Below are positions 21,222 through 34,810 of a DNA stretch of 64,000 nt, in pieces. The notes under the pieces were generated by a model. The model did not search any database. It was not told where the DNA came from and was given only the letters and a program-made list of their open reading frames with translations. The DNA is from Tetradesmus obliquus (taxonomy: Eukaryota > Chlorophyta > Chlorophyceae > Sphaeropleales > Scenedesmaceae): the NCBI GenBank assembly GCA_030272155.1, contig CP126196.1, positions 248,001-312,000 of the forward strand, in the 5' to 3' direction. Positions within the stretch are counted from its first letter, which is position 1. Each line of letters starts with the position of its first letter. The position numbers were made by a program, and so were the translations under genes.

Positions 21222-21816
21222 CAGCAGTCTGGGCATCATGCGCATGATGGCATGCCTGGCAGGTCTTCCTCGTGCCTTACCTGCGATCTGCGTGACCGCC
21301 GCTGCAAGCGTACACGCAGCAATCATGGATGTGCTTCGGGCTCATGCTGTGAGCAACACACGCTGCAAACATAGAAGTTAGGCTGTGCAGACACTGGCAC
21401 ATACATTGGGATCAATCAATCTCCGCTCACTCTCAGCTGCTCACCGTAAACGTACTCTATAATGTACGCACAACTCTGTAACGGCTTGCTATAGGGTCAA
21501 TGGGCCGAGTTGAAGTTGGATAGGAGTCCTGAAACCCTCCGTGACAAGTGACAACATTCAAACATTTCTGTTCGAATCGGCTTCACTGTCTTGCAAGATG
21601 CTTCAAGAGTTATCACTCATCATTTCAGATCGTTTGCTTGAAAAATGTATTACAGGGCTGCCAGGACAACAACATGCAGTGCTTGAATTCAGGCTCGCTG
21701 CCGTGACACACTGCTGGCACTCAACAAACCGTTCTTCTGGTGCTTGGCTAATAGAAGGTTTTGCTTGCTCTTAGCACCGGACCAGGCGTTGCGCTCACGG
21801 ACGAGGAGCAGCAAGC
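21222..21816. promoter_or_regulatory. Upstream region of the topoisomerase II gene
   Basis: About 600 bp before the topoisomerase II start codon, AT-richer than the coding region, with no exon or repeat recognised. It probably contains the promoter and 5' UTR; this is inferred from position only. Confidence 0.35.
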
Positions 21817-24800
21817 ATGGAGGTGGACAGTGACTGCGATTTCAACGACTACAGCAGCGATTATGAGCCGGAAAACTCTCCGGTAGTGAAGCCAAAGGTA
21901 ATGGTGTGATGTGCGCGCCCGTGGAGCCGTCCTGTATGCCATGCTGTGGCAACTCCCCAGCAGCGCTGGCATGGGTCCTGCAAGTATATGCACTTAATCA
22001 TCATCATGTTACCATGTAAGCAGACGTTCACCTGATACACTGGATGGCTTGAAATCGCAGGCAAAGGCAAAGGCTGCGGCTCCCAAGCCAGCTGCAGCAA
22101 AGGCTGCTGCCAAACCAGCAGCTGCAAAGAAGGCAGCAGCACCGCTGGGCCCCAGCACCAGCCACAATGTGCAGCAGCCAAAGGGCACACAGGGAGGCAA
22201 AGCCATTGAGGAAATCTACCAGAAGAAGTCGCAGCTGGAGCACATCCTGCTGAGGCCGGACACCTACATCGGCAGCACAGAGAAGCAGCAGCAGACGCTG
22301 TGGGTGCACGATGGCGAGCGGCTCGTGTACAAGGCTGTCACATTTGCGCCAGGCCTGTTCAAGATCTTTGATGAGATCCTGGTCAATGCAGCTGACAACA
22401 AAGTGCGGGACCCCAGCATGGACACCATCCGCGTGGACATCTCACCGGTGCGTGTGATGCGCAGCGGTGGATATGGAGTGCTTACTGCCCTTCAGTGTGG
22501 AAGCATGAGATAGCAGACACTGCAGCAGCCATGATGCAGCTTTGTGTACGTGGTTTCCTAGCCGTGGTTGACTGTTCTGGGCTGTCATTGCATCTCACAC
22601 TGTGGAAGCTAATGGTTCTCGAAGGACAGCAAGTGCTACTGTTTGTGTCGATTAGCACAGCATCGCCGTTGTCTGTATGCTCATCTGCATGCTTCCAAGT
22701 ACAGCATGTAAGCTGCTTGTGTCACCTGTCCGGGCATTCACCCAAGCTCTGCGCCCTCAACGCCTCACCACATGCCTGCTGCTACGCATCCACCCTTTGC
22801 CGTAGGAGACCAACACCATCAAGGTGTGGAACAATGGTGACGGCATCCCCGTGGAGATGCACAAGGAGGAGGGCGTGTACGTGCCAGAGCTCATCTTTGG
22901 CCACCTGCTGACCAGCTCCAACTACAACGACATGGAGAAGAAGGTATGTGTGCAGCGCAAGCATAGCGGGTGGTCACATTTGCATGCAGAACAAGTGATG
23001 GTGGTGTTGACGTGTGTTGTGCTTGTACTGCACGCTACTCATGCTGCTGCAACTGGTGTGGCATTGAGACAGCCCCAAGTAGGTATGGAGCAGCTGCACT
23101 AGGTTTGCGCAGGCAGAACTCATGTCCAGCCAATCAAGGCAGGACCATAGTGGCATTGGAGCGCTGACTTCCTTTCTTTCCACATGCCCATCACCGTGCA
23201 CATCTGCTGCAGATCACGGGCGGTCGCAACGGCTACGGCGCCAAGCTGGCCAACATCTTCAGCACTAAGTTCTCTGTGGAGACGTGCGACGGCAAGCGCC
23301 AGCGCCGCTTCCTGCAGACCTTCAGCAGCAACATGAGCGTCAAGAGCGAGCCCAAGATCACGGCCTGTAAGCCCAGCGACAACTGGACCTGCATCACCTT
23401 CCAGCCAGACCTGGCCAAGTTCGACATGCAGGTGGGGGACGTGCAGCTGCACTGTGGTAGTAGCAGTGCAGCAATGCAGCAATCAGCAGTACAGCAGCGC
23501 TGCATTCCTTGCTGCGCGCGGAAATATTTGTGATGCCGCAGACAATCCCATGCTAACCAGCAGTGCTGTGATGTCTGTGCCGCACTGTGTTGTACGCTGT
23601 GCAGGAGCTGGAGGCTGACGTGGTGGCGCTGATGGCCAAGCGCGTGTATGACGTGGCTGGAGTGCTGAACAAGGGCTGCAAGGTAACAATGCTTGTGCTG
23701 TTGTCTGCTTCTGCTGCAACAGCCTGCGCCGGCGTTGCAACCAGACGCACACAACCATAATCGACAGCACTTGTGCAGCACTTGTTCACCCACAAAGTGA
23801 ACACCAGGTCCCTTCCGTGTGTTGCATGCCTGCCACTCATTGCCTTATGTCATGTCCCTGCTGTCACCATTTCTGAACCCGTGTGTGTCTGTATCGCCTG
23901 TGCCTCATCGTCACTGCCAGGTGTACCTGAACGGCAGCCGGCTGCCCATCAAGAGCTTTGCTGACTACTGCGACCTGTACTTGGGGCCCAAGGAGAACGG
24001 CGTGCCGCGCATCCACGAGCGCGTGAACGACCGCTGGGAGATCGTAATCAGCGCCACAGACGGCCAGTTCCAGCAGGTGCGCAATAGGTGTAGGCGTCGA
24101 GGTGTACTTGCACAGGCAGCAGGGCCAGCTAGCAGGTGTTGAGGCAAGGCATCTGGGAGCTGGTCATCAGCGCTACCGACGGCCACTCCCAGCAGGTGCG
24201 TGAAGTGTGCATGGGAAGCAGTGCAGCAGTACAGGCTGGAGGCTGGGCATCTGGCGGAGGCAGCATGAGCATTGCAGCTTCCAGCATTTGTGGTGTTGCA
24301 GCTTGCTAAGGAAGCGACACCAGCATTTTTATACTGGCTGCTGAGGGATGGTGTTCACACCCTGCTGCTGCTGCTGTGGCTGCTGCTGCTGCCCCCTGCA
24401 GGTCAGCTTTGCCAACTCCATCTGCACCAGCAAGGGCGGCACGCACGTGAACTACGTGGTGGACCAGATCACCAAGTGGGTCGCAGGGCAGGGCTTTGCG
24501 GCTGTACCAGCAGCTATATGCATGTTATGAAAGGGCAGACAGTTGATGCTGTAGTGCCTGGATACAGCAACATGCTTTCACAGCAGTTCCTTGCTGTGCT
24601 GCATCAGCCTACTACATGACTCTACTACATGACAAGTTGCTGCAGGCCATGCACCCCATCACCAACCATCAATACGTACACGGCTGCGCCTGCAGGCACC
24701 TGGTGGAGAAGCTGAACAAGAAGAGCAAGGCCAACAACGTGAAGCCCTTCATGGTCAAGAACCACCTCTGGGTGTTCATCAACGCGCAGATCGAGAACCC

Positions 24801-27179
24801 CGCCTTCGACAGCCAGGTGCGGTGCCGCATGCCTTGCGCTGCGCATTGGACAGCAGGCAGCCGCAGTGCTCTTGCATCAAGGGCACTCCATGCTGCCTGC
24901 AGCACAGGTTCCCATCAAGTAACGTCACACCCAGCACCATCTTGCGTCATCAAGCTCTTTTCTTCACGTCCAAACCTCAACTGCATCCTTGCTCCTGCTC
25001 ACGTGACTGGCTGCCGCCTGCAATCCCAATGCCCCCCCCCCCCCTGCTCCCGTCTGCAGACCAAGGAGACGCTGACCATCAAGGCCAGCAGCTTTGGCAG
25101 CAAGTGCGAGCTGACCCCGCAGCTGATGGACAAGGTGGCCAAGTGCGGCGTGATGGACAACATCCTCAGCTTCGCCGCCTTCAAGAACCAGAAGGAGCTC
25201 AAGAAGAGCGACGGCGCCAAGCGCAGCAGGCTCGTGGGTGAGTTGCCAGCAGCAACGCACCAAATGACATTAGCACGGGGTGCGCAGCAGGCTCGCGGGA
25301 GGGTTGCTAGCAGTACATGCGCCATGGGTGATGTATGTACCGGGGGTTGCTTTATTCCCGCCCTGATTCTGCTGTGGCTGTCGCTGCTGCTCCAGCTGCA
25401 CCAGTTGATGCCACGCATCTGCTCTTGCTGCTTGCGCGCAGGCGTGACCAAGCTGACGGACGCCAATGACGCGGGCACGCGCAACAGCCACCTGTGCACG
25501 CTCATCCTCACGGAGGGAGACAGCGCCAAGACGCTGGCCATGAGCGGGCTGAGCGTGGTGGGCCACGACCACTGGGGCGTGTTCCCGCTGAGGTGGGGCG
25601 CAGCATGCGTGGCCTGCAGTGATGTTTGGTGAACTGCATGCCCCAACATCACGGTGCACTGCAGCGGCGGACGAGACGTGGCGGCATGCAGTACCGTACG
25701 CATATTTGCAACTGCACTCTGAGCACCACCATACCTGCCAGTGCGCTGATGTTTCCTCACTCTTGCTGCGGCTCATACACTCAACCCCTGCTGTGGTGCT
25801 GCTCTGCAGGGGCAAGCTGCTGAACGTGCGCGACGCCACGGCGCTGCAGATCGGCGAGAACGTGGAGATCCAGCACATCAAGCAGATCCTGGGCCTGCAG
25901 CACGGCAAGAACTACGAGGACGTGAAGGCGCTGCGCTACGGGCACCTCATGATCATGACGGACCAGGTGCGGCCCGCCTGCCACATTTTTTTGCCTGGAG
26001 CCGCAGCTGTGTTGATACAGCAGGGACAGGGAAGAGGAAGACGGGGTTGAGCCGTTAGCTTGGGTGTGCATTGATGTTGCAGGAACCGCGGTGGGTTTGT
26101 TGCTCATGGCGGGTGCGTTGCATGTGAGCTTCTGCTGCACATCCAAACACCCTCACTGCTTGCAGCTGTCTGTGAAAAAGCTGACACTGTGCTTACGCCT
26201 GCACCACTGCTGTCCCTTCCCTGCCCGCCTGCCTGCCTGCGCAGGACCACGACGGCAGCCACATCAAGGGCCTCATCATGAACTTCATGCACACCTTCTA
26301 CCCCTCGCTGCTCAAGGTGCCGGGCTTCCTGGTGGAGTTCATCACGCCCATCATCAAGGTGAGCCCTTGGCACATCCATTGTACACAAGCGGTGTGGCCA
26401 CAACGTGACACATGGCAACAGGCGTACATAGCAAGTTTTCAAGCGGCAGCGGCAGATGTGGATCCCGTGGTGATGATTTGAGAGCTCGTGAGCAGTTGCT
26501 CAACCCTCGTGTATTTTGCAGCTGGGATGCTGAAGGTGCATTGCCGCTGCTGCGTCCACCCTTGCTGCAGGTGCGCAAGGGCAACCGCACGCAGACCTTC
26601 TACACCATGCCAGAGTATGAGGCCTGGCGGGAGAGCCTGGCGAACTCACGAGACGCAAGTGGCTGGGACGTCAAGTACTATAAGGGTGAGCTGGTTGTTT
26701 TTAGGCCGCCTGTACACCTTTGCCTGGCCTGGACGGCAGCACTTTCGCTTGCAGGTGTGGGTCTTTGCATCGACTGGTGGCATACCAGTTGTGCTGATGA
26801 ACCAGGTGCAGCATGACTTCTCTATATGGCATGTGTTGCAGTGCCGCGACCAATGTAATTCAACAAGAGGTGCCTGCATACTTGCTGCTGTTGGCGCGCA
26901 GGTCTGGGTACCTCAACTGCCAAGGAGGCCAAGGAGTACTTTGCCAACATGGACCAGCACAAGAAAAACTTTGTGTGGGAGGGTGAGTGGAGCGCAGCAG
27001 CCAGCAGAAAGCAGCAGCCAGGTGACTGTTGCGACATCTGTGTGCGTGATGCTGGTGATGCGTGCCCCCGACCGTATGATTACCAGCAAGTACTGCATGT
27101 GATGGTGTTGCCGTCTTCTTCCTTTCCTGCCATTCCAGCACACATCCCGCAGTCCTCAACCCTGCATCCACAGGTGTTG

Positions 27180-27233
<54 letters not shown>

Positions 27234-30200
27234 CGACTTGCAGACGAGGAGGACGGGCAGAGCATTGAGATGGCCTTCAGCAAGAAGAAGGTGGAGGACC
27301 GCAAGCGCTGGCTGTCCGCCTTCAAGCCGGGCACCTACCTGGACCAGAGCGTAGACAACATCAGCTACAAGGACTTCGTGCACAAGGTGAGGGGGGGGGG
27401 GCTAGCCAGCCTGCTGTGCACACGCTGGCCATGCGTTCGGTCGGGTGCAGCTGTCCTGCGCAGCAGTCTGCTGGGTCTTGAGTTTATTGCTGCTGCCACA
27501 TGTCTGCATGGCAGGGTGTCTGTAGCATGGTGCTTAAAACACATAACTCTGCTGAACCTGTTGGCTGCCTGCGACTGCGCATGACGCGCATCCGTTACAC
27601 TGCAGCACAAAATGTGATCCTGTTAAGGCGCAGCCTAAGCTAGGTGCAAAAGGTGTTGTCTGCAACACCAAGCTGCTGAGATGTATCGACTGCCTCCTGC
27701 TGCTGCTGCTGCCTGCTGCTGCCGTGCGCAGGAGCTGATCCTGTTCAGCCGTGCCGACCTGGAGCGCTCCATCCCCAGCGTGGTGGACGGCCTCAAGCCG
27801 GGCCAGCGCAAGATCCTGTACTGCTGCTTCAAGCGCAACCTCAAGAAGGACATCAAGGTGCGGCGCAGGGGCGCTGACCAGGACCTTCAATGACTGCGAT
27901 GCATCGACCAGCTTAAATTGACTGCTCTTCATGATGTCTAGCCTCCAACCTCTATCACCTGCCACACGTGCGCTGCCTGTGTGGCCTGCCAGACCTTCAA
28001 CTTGACTGTCTTTCTTTGCCTGCTTGTTGCCCCCCGCAGGTGGCGCAGCTGGCTGGCTACGTCAGCGAGCACTCCGCCTACCACCACTGTTTTGTGTGCT
28101 GATCCTGCATGTTTCAAGTGGAATATGGCTAACCTCGACTCTGCGCATCTGTGACTGCTGCGTATCCCTCACAGGTGGCACAGCTGGCCGGCTACGTGAG
28201 CGAGCACTCTGCCTACCACCACGGCGAGGCCAGCCTGCAGGGCACCATCGTGGGCCTGGCGCAGGACTTTGTGGGCAGCAACAACCTCAACCTGCTGTAC
28301 CCCAGCGGACAGTTCGGCACGCGGCTGCAGGGAGGCAAGGACGCCGCGAGCGCCAGGCAAGCCGGTGGCAGCAGCATCCACGGGCTTGACACACTGCTTG
28401 ACTATGCTCTGGGCTTGTGCTGCTGGCAGCGTGATCGAGTGGCATAACAAAGGCACACCACATGTGCTTTTGCAGATAGTATGCTCGCACAAAGGAACTG
28501 CATCTGTGGGTGTGCATGTACGCTTCGACTGTGTACGCAACCCACCTGGCAGGAGTGATATAAGTCACCTCAAAACTAGCCTGCTGAAGCTCCATCGCCC
28601 CTGCTGTGCCCACATGATTTTACTATGCTGCTGACTTTGCTGTCATGCGCTGCTGCAGGTACATCTACACGCGCCTGGCTGGCTTGACGCGCCACATATT
28701 CAACAAGTCTGATGACAAGCTGCTCACCTACCTCAACGAGGAGGGGCAGAGCATCGAGCCCGAGTGGTGAGTGTCCAGGTAGCGCAGGGCGTGGCAGCGT
28801 CTGTTAAGCAGGTGGCTGCAGTACTGCCAGCCGCTCGGTAGCTGGGCAACAACTCAATATATTAAATGCTAGTGCACTGTATGTGCTGATGTACGCAGCC
28901 ACCTGCACGCCACCATGTTATGCGTATTGTATTCATCAATAGAGAACCTTTAGTTACCACATGACCTGTCCTAGCCACGCACTTGTGTCCGCGCAGTTAA
29001 ATGCCCATCCTGCCTGTGTTTGCTGTCCCATTATCACAGCGCAGTGCCTAAACCCAAGCTACGCCACTTGCCACGCCGCACCGTCACTGCACTCCCGCAG
29101 GTACATGCCCATCCTGCCATCAATTTTTGTTGCCGTGTGCATTAGCATCAAGCTGCCTGCTCCTCCCACCTTCTGACCCCCTTTGACCACGCACACCCGC
29201 AGGTACATGCCCATCCTGCCCATGGTGCTGGTCAACGGCGCGGAGGGCATCGGCACGGGCTGGTCCACCTTCATCCCCAACTACTCGCCGCGCGAGATCG
29301 CCGCCAACCTGAAGCGGTTGCTGGCGGGCCAGCCGCTGGAGCCCATGCAGCCCTGGTACAAGGGCTTCAAGTGAGTGATGATGGTATCCAGGAGAGGACC
29401 AGCTGCATTCAACCTTGTTTTTGTGTTTTGATTTGTGCCAGCAAATATGCCACGCCTGCTGCATGTTTTGGGTGCGCTGTGGTACAAGGGCTTCAAGTGA
29501 GTGGCGGTGCATGCTAGGAGGTATGGGTAGCACCTGGGCTGAGCTGCGCTATCATGAGAGTGACTGGACCAAGTGTGCCGTCTAGCATGCCCAGCCTGCT
29601 GTGTGTTTGAGGCAGAGTGCGACAAGTGCAGCGACACAATTGGTTCTGGTTTTATGGTTGAGAGTGTCTGCTGCTGCTGCTGCTGCTGCTGCTGCCTGCA
29701 GGGGCTCCATTGCTGAGGTGGCCACCAAGAACCAGAGCGGCAAGAGCTACAGCATCAGCGGCACCATCACGCCGGTGTGTACAAGCTACGCGGCGGCTGT
29801 GGCATTCCTTGCAGTTGTATGCTAGTCAATGACCCGGCCCTTTGCAGGGGCCTGCTTGCATGCGTGCGCGCCTGCACAGATCGCAGCTATCTATTTACAG
29901 GCGACACCGTGTGCTGTGCTGCTCACGTAACAACTGCCATATGGCAGCAGTATGCATACCTGCCCTCTTTGTTTTTTTGGTGCGTCGCACTTTGATCTGA
30001 CCTGCATATGTAACATGCAACGCTAAACCCGCAGGTGGGCGACAACAGTGTGAGCATCACGGAGCTGCCGGTGCGCACCTGGACGCAGCCCTACAAGGAG
30101 TTCCTGGAGGGCCTGCTCAAGGGCGCGGCAGCCACCACGACAGCAGCGGGCCGCAAGAAGGCGGGCGACGGCGAGGCAGCTGGGCCAGGTGTGGCCCTGG

Positions 30201-33200
30201 CACTCGTGATCTCTGCTGTCCCTGGTGGTGGATTCGATCTTTATCAGCTTGTTGCAATGTTAGGTCCAGCTGTCGGCGTTTGTCGTAGTACCTTGGGCTC
30301 TATGGCCTTGGCAGAGGCTCAGGATTCCTCACAAACACTATTAGTCACAACTTGCTGATGTCTGATGTACTCCTGCTGCTGCATCTTCACCACAGCGCCG
30401 GGTGAGGGCCCGCTGCTGGCCGACTACAAGGAGCACCACACGGACGTGAGCGTGCACTTTGACGTGGACCTGGTGCCCGGCAAGCTGGCGGCGCTGGCGG
30501 CTGCAGCCGGCGGCCTGGAGGCCAAGTTCAAGCTTAGCAGCAAGATCTCCACAGGTGGGTTAGACGGTTGGTGCTGCGCACGTTGCATTCAGTGTGCCTA
30601 CACGTTGTACATAATGCACAAACCTCGTGACTGGATATGCACCTTGGTGTCTCTGCTATGTCGCCAAGCTCAGCGGCAGCAAGGTCTCCACAGGTGCGGC
30701 GTGTCTGGTGTTGCGCTTGTGCATGCAGCGTGCATTCATGTTGTGCAGATAACAGCATCGCCATGCCGGCGTGTCTGCTTTCTGCGCCAACAGCTTCAAT
30801 CAACTGCCTGGGTGCCAACTTCAGCTGACGCAGAGGTGTGCTGCAGAGTTGTCACGCGGATTCGTGTCCTGACCTGTGCGCTGCCCTCATCCTGCGGCTT
30901 GCTGCTGCTGCTGCTGCCAGGCAACATGATGCTGTTTGACGCGGAGGGCCACATCAAGCGCTACGACAGCCCTGAGGACATCCTGCGCGAGTTCTTCGAG
31001 CTGCGCCTGCAGTTCTACGAGCGCCGCCGCGTGGGGCTGCTGCAGGTGCGGCCGCTGGCTTGCTGGCTGGCTGGCTGACTTCAGACTGTATGCCTGCAGA
31101 TGTTCATTAGTATCTTGTCTTATGTGTGTAGGTCTTGGCAGCGTGGCTGTCGCGGCCGTATGCACCCATGCACCGGCTGCATCATCCTACATCGCTGACC
31201 CTCTGCTGTGCTGCCCTGCTGCCTGTGTCCTTCTGCACCCGCCACACTCGATACCTTACTGTCCTTTCTGCCCACAGGACGCGCAGTGGGAGCTGATGCG
31301 CGCCTCCAACAAGATCCGCTTCATCCGCGCCGTCATCAGCGGCGAGCTGCAGCTGTCCAACCGCAAGCGCGCAGACATCGAGGGAGACCTGGCTGCGCAG
31401 GGCTTCGACAAGATGGCCAAGTCCAAGGACGTAAGTGGCAGCAGGGGCAGATGTATGGTGCATGCTTGGATAATGCAGGCGCAACGACATTAGGAGGAAG
31501 TTGCATTCACAGGGCTTCGACAAGATGGCCAAGTCCAAGGACGTGAGTGCTGCGGCAGTATGCCTGTTCTGCGGCATTTGTAAGTCTGATTGACTGCGCA
31601 ACGACAGTGTGTGGGTTGCTTCACTCAAGCGACAACCGGGCTGTTGCCAACTTGCTGCGCTTTCACGTGTAGAGCAACCCAGCTGACACAGCACCAACAA
31701 GTTGTCGGGGCGTCCACAACTTCTGACGGTATGCCACGTGCTGTGCTGCGCTGTGGCTTGCAGGCTGCTGCCGCTGCTGCTGCTGAGGCCCAGGACGACT
31801 CCGAGGAGGAGGTCGGCCGGGCTGCTGCCGCTGCTGCTGCCATCAAGGAGAGCTACGACTACCTGCTGTCCATGGCCATCTACAGCCTCACCTGGGAGAA
31901 AGTGCAGGTGGGTGCGGGACCACAGCATCTACATCTTACTTGTTTATCAGCAGATCAGCGATGTGCTGCCCACCTGATACCACAAAGTCCATGGCCATCT
32001 ACAGCCTGAATTGAGAGAAAGTGCAGGTGGGGCTCGAGGCAGTTGCAGCACAGCGGTACTTGATTTTGCAGCTCAGCGAGCTGCTGCCACGCCGATGACA
32101 AACTGTACATGACACTGCCTGTGCCCTGCTGCTGCCACGCTGCTGCTCAGGCGCTGACTGAGGAGGCTGATGCAGCAGCTGCTGAGGTGGCGCGCCTGGA
32201 GACAGCCGACATCTGCAGCATGTGGGCGGACGACCTCGACGCGTTCCTGGAGGTGGGCATGTGGTGGTGACTGCATCCGCCATGCTGCTGTTTGCATGCA
32301 AGGGAAGCTGCTCGAGTGAGCACACTATATCACGTACTATGGCTGACTGTTGCTTCACGCTGGACTGCTAAGCTGTTGTGCCGCTGGGCAAGCGATAAGC
32401 AAGCGCATACTTCACACCTGCTGCTGCTGCTGCTGCTGTGTACAGGCGTATGACCTGTGGGAGGAGGAGGAGGCAGCTGCGGCGCAGCAGCTGATCAAGC
32501 AGCAGAACAAGGCCAAGGCGCGCGGCAAGGCGGCAGCCAAGGGCGCCAAGGCGGGCAAGGGCAAGAAGGGGGCCAGCCCCTGGTCTGATGACGAGGATGG
32601 CGATGGTGATGTGGAGATGATGGACAGCGACGACGAGTTTGTGGTGAGTGTGTGCTTCAGGACACTGGTGGCTTGTGCCGTCGTTTGATCCAATTGTGCA
32701 GATGATGGGCAGCGGTGATGAACTTGTGCTGGAAGCATGGCTGGCAGGTGCTGCAGAGACGTTCGCGGAGCTGTACTGTGCAAGTATGACTTGTTGCAAG
32801 CAGGCGTGCCATGATCATAGGGTCCCAGCGGTCAGATGCGCGACACCGCCTCTTTGATCGTATGTGCGTCAGCATGCGTGAGCCGCCAAGTTGAAAAACT
32901 TGCGCCTCCGCACTTGCACACAACACAGGCCCCCAAGCCCAAGAAGCCCGCTGCACCACGGGCGCCCCGCGCACCCAAGCCAGCTGCAGCACCAGCAGCA
33001 GCAGCGCCGGCAGCTGCCGCAGCCCCCAGCAGCAGCGCTGCCACCGGCAGCCTGGGCCAGCCGCAGTACAAGGTGCCCACAGCTGCACCACCCAAGCCTG
33101 GCAGCAAGGCCAGCAAGGCAGCTGCAGCAGCCAAGGAGCCGGCAGCAGCAGCGCCGCCAGCAGCGCCTGCTGAGTCAGAGCCCATGAGCCTGGCAGGTGA

Positions 33201-34810
33201 GAGCCCTGCAACGGCTTGTCATTTGTTTGTGTGTAATTGTTCTGCAGTATGGCTGCTTTAGCAAATTGATATATCGCTGTCTGCATGCGTGGTGGCTGCT
33301 TGCGCGCTGCTGCTCTGCAGCATACAAGTCTGCCGCACTCGTACTGCATACGGTTCACCGCACCCAATTTTCGGCACTGTGCACTTGATACATGTATGTA
33401 TTGCGCTCATCATGTGCCTGCTGCTTGTACTGCCAACCTCTCCAGACCGCCTCAAGAAGATGGCCATCAAGCAGTCCAGCTCAGGAGCCAGCGCGGGCGA
33501 CAAGGCAGCAGCACCCGCAGCAGCAGCAGCGCGCCCCGGCCGGCAGGCAGCGCGCGCAGCAGCCACCTACAGCTTTGCTGACAGCGACGAGGACGAGGAT
33601 GCGGCCAGCAGCGATGGCGGCTACAGCAGCGACCCAGATGAGGCCATGTCGCCAGCACCTGAGCTGCTGAAAGCGAAAGCCAAGCCGCGCGCAGGCGCTG
33701 CAGCAGCTGCTGCTGGCAGGGGCAAGGCAGCAGCGGCAGCAGCAGCACCGCTGCCGAAGCCGGCCAGCCCCAGCCCCCGCGTGGCGTTTGGGCGCACCAT
33801 GAGCAGCAGCGAGAGCCCGCTGGTGGAGAAGAAGGCGGCACCCAAGCGCAAGCCGCGCGGTAAGTGTGCAGTATGTGTCGCACTGCAAGTGGGTAATGCT
33901 AGCAGCGTCGACAGATCATGTGTGCAGCTTGAAGCTGGAGTGATGTTTGTGTGCACGCAGGAGATGCTGCCGCTGGCATGAACAATAGCCGCCGCTTGTG
34001 ACTAGCAGGGTCGCCAGCTTGATGCACTGTTGCTGCTGCATTGTTGCTGCTGCTGCTGCTGCAGGCAAGAAGCTGGTGGACTCCTCTGATGACGAGCAGG
34101 AGAGGGAGGCATCATACGAGGCACCCACCCCCTCACCAGCAGTGGCGCGGCAGGTGCGAATGGGAGGCGGGCGGCTGTTGCACAGCAACTACTCAGCCGG
34201 GCCATGCAAGCAGGACACGCTTTGAGATTGTGGACATGCCGTGCTGAAACCTGAAATGCAGGCAGGTTACTATGTGTGTTGCCCTGTGTAGCCGCTGCCT
34301 GGTTGTGAGCTGCTACATCACTGTTGCCCCGCCTGTATGCTCCTGCCACCTGAAGCTGTAACTGACCTGTCGTGGCCGTTGGCCTGTATCCTGTGCTGCT
34401 GCGCTGCTGAGCAGAAAGCACGCAAGGTGGCGGGCTCCCCACTGCCTGTGCCAGCAGCGCTGAAGGCGGCCAGCAGGGCGCCAGCAGCAGCAGCAGCAGC
34501 AGGCGGTGCAGCTAAGGGCAAGGCTGCAGCGGCAGCCAAGCCCAAGGCAGCAGCAGCAGCAGCTGGCCGCAAGAAGGCGGCAGCCACTGTGGTGATTGAC
34601 AGCAGCGATGGTGAGGAGGATGCAGAGATGCAGGCAGCAGCAGCAGAGGTGGCGGCAGCGGGTGCTGCTGCTGAGGGCCCTGCTGCTGGCAGGGGCCAGC
34701 GCGCGCGCCGGGCGCCTGTCAAGAAGTATGTGGAGTCTGATGAGGAGAGTGCAGAGGGAGAGAATGACTCTGACGTTGTCATTGACAGCGACTTTGAGGA
34801 CGACGACTGA
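21817..34810 (+). CDS. TOP2: DNA topoisomerase II (1687 aa, 31 exons)
   Basis: Exons: 21817-21897, 22061-22447, 22806-22943, 23213-23431, 23605-23682, 23921-24076, 24402-24487, 24696-24816, 25060-25237, 25442-25592, 25810-25966, 26245-26358, 26571-26685, 26902-26982, 27244-27386, 27732-27857, 28175-28356, 28659-28766, 29203-29370, 29702-29774, 30035-30188, 30396-30554, 30921-31045, 31278-31430, 31764-31907, 32151-32252, 32446-32643, 32929-33196, 33446-33859, 34065-34153, 34415-34810. It passes one duplex through another with ATP, in the nucleus. Seen: GHKL ATPase ([35 protein letters not shown] near 205-214), TOPRIM EGDSA near 506-510 and DHDGSHIKG near 585, '[19 protein letters not shown]', and catalytic Tyr839 in AASARYIYT. 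The ~450-residue C-terminus is Ala/Lys-rich with acidic clusters, as usual for nuclear localisation and regulation. Introns 7 and 17 need GC donors (24488, 28357). Many exon edges are tandemly duplicated. Confidence 0.96.
24130..24200 (+). repeat. Duplicated donor edge of topoisomerase II exon 6
   Basis: The last ~50 bases of exon 6 (coding [14 protein letters not shown], donor at 24077) recur about 120 bp downstream with substitutions ([14 protein letters not shown]) and a second GTGCGTG donor near 24196. Confidence 0.85.
27179..27243 (+). repeat. (CTG)n tract near the topoisomerase II exon 15 acceptor
   Basis: About 17 CTG triplets (27181-27232), then 'ctcgacttgcag', the acceptor for exon 15 at 27244. 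Other CTG runs precede topoisomerase II exons 7, 16, 20, 23, 27 and 30. Confidence 0.88.
28040..28222 (+). repeat. Duplicated acceptor edge of topoisomerase II exon 17
   Basis: The first ~48 bases of exon 17 (coding [16 protein letters not shown]) with their CAG acceptor are present at 28040 and again at 28175. Only the second copy leads into the remainder of the exon; the first runs into intron sequence after the His codons. Confidence 0.88.
28985..29225 (+). repeat. Three copies of the topoisomerase II exon 19 acceptor edge
   Basis: The acceptor plus the codons for YMPILP occur near 28995 (acceptor weakened), at 29101 and at 29203 (functional). The period is about 105 bp. Copies two and three have a CGCAG acceptor in a pyrimidine-rich setting. 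Confidence 0.85.
29345..29510 (+). repeat. Duplicated donor edge of topoisomerase II exon 19
   Basis: The end of exon 19 (WYKGFK, donor GTGAGTG at 29371) is repeated about 130 bp downstream (near 29480-29500) with a GTGAGTGG donor. The same exon therefore has duplicated edges at both ends. Confidence 0.85.
31400..31550 (+). repeat. Duplicated donor edge of topoisomerase II exon 24
   Basis: The exon 24 end coding [11 protein letters not shown], donor at 31431, recurs exactly at about 31510-31542 with its own CAG before it and a GTGAGTG donor after it. The copy is thus a potential 30-nt microexon that is in frame. Confidence 0.88.
31870..32030 (+). repeat. Duplicated donor edge of topoisomerase II exon 25
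   Basis: The end of exon 25 ([13 protein letters not shown], donor at 31908) recurs near 31988-32027 with one changed codon that creates an in-frame TGA in the copy, followed by a GTGGGGC donor. Confidence 0.85.
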
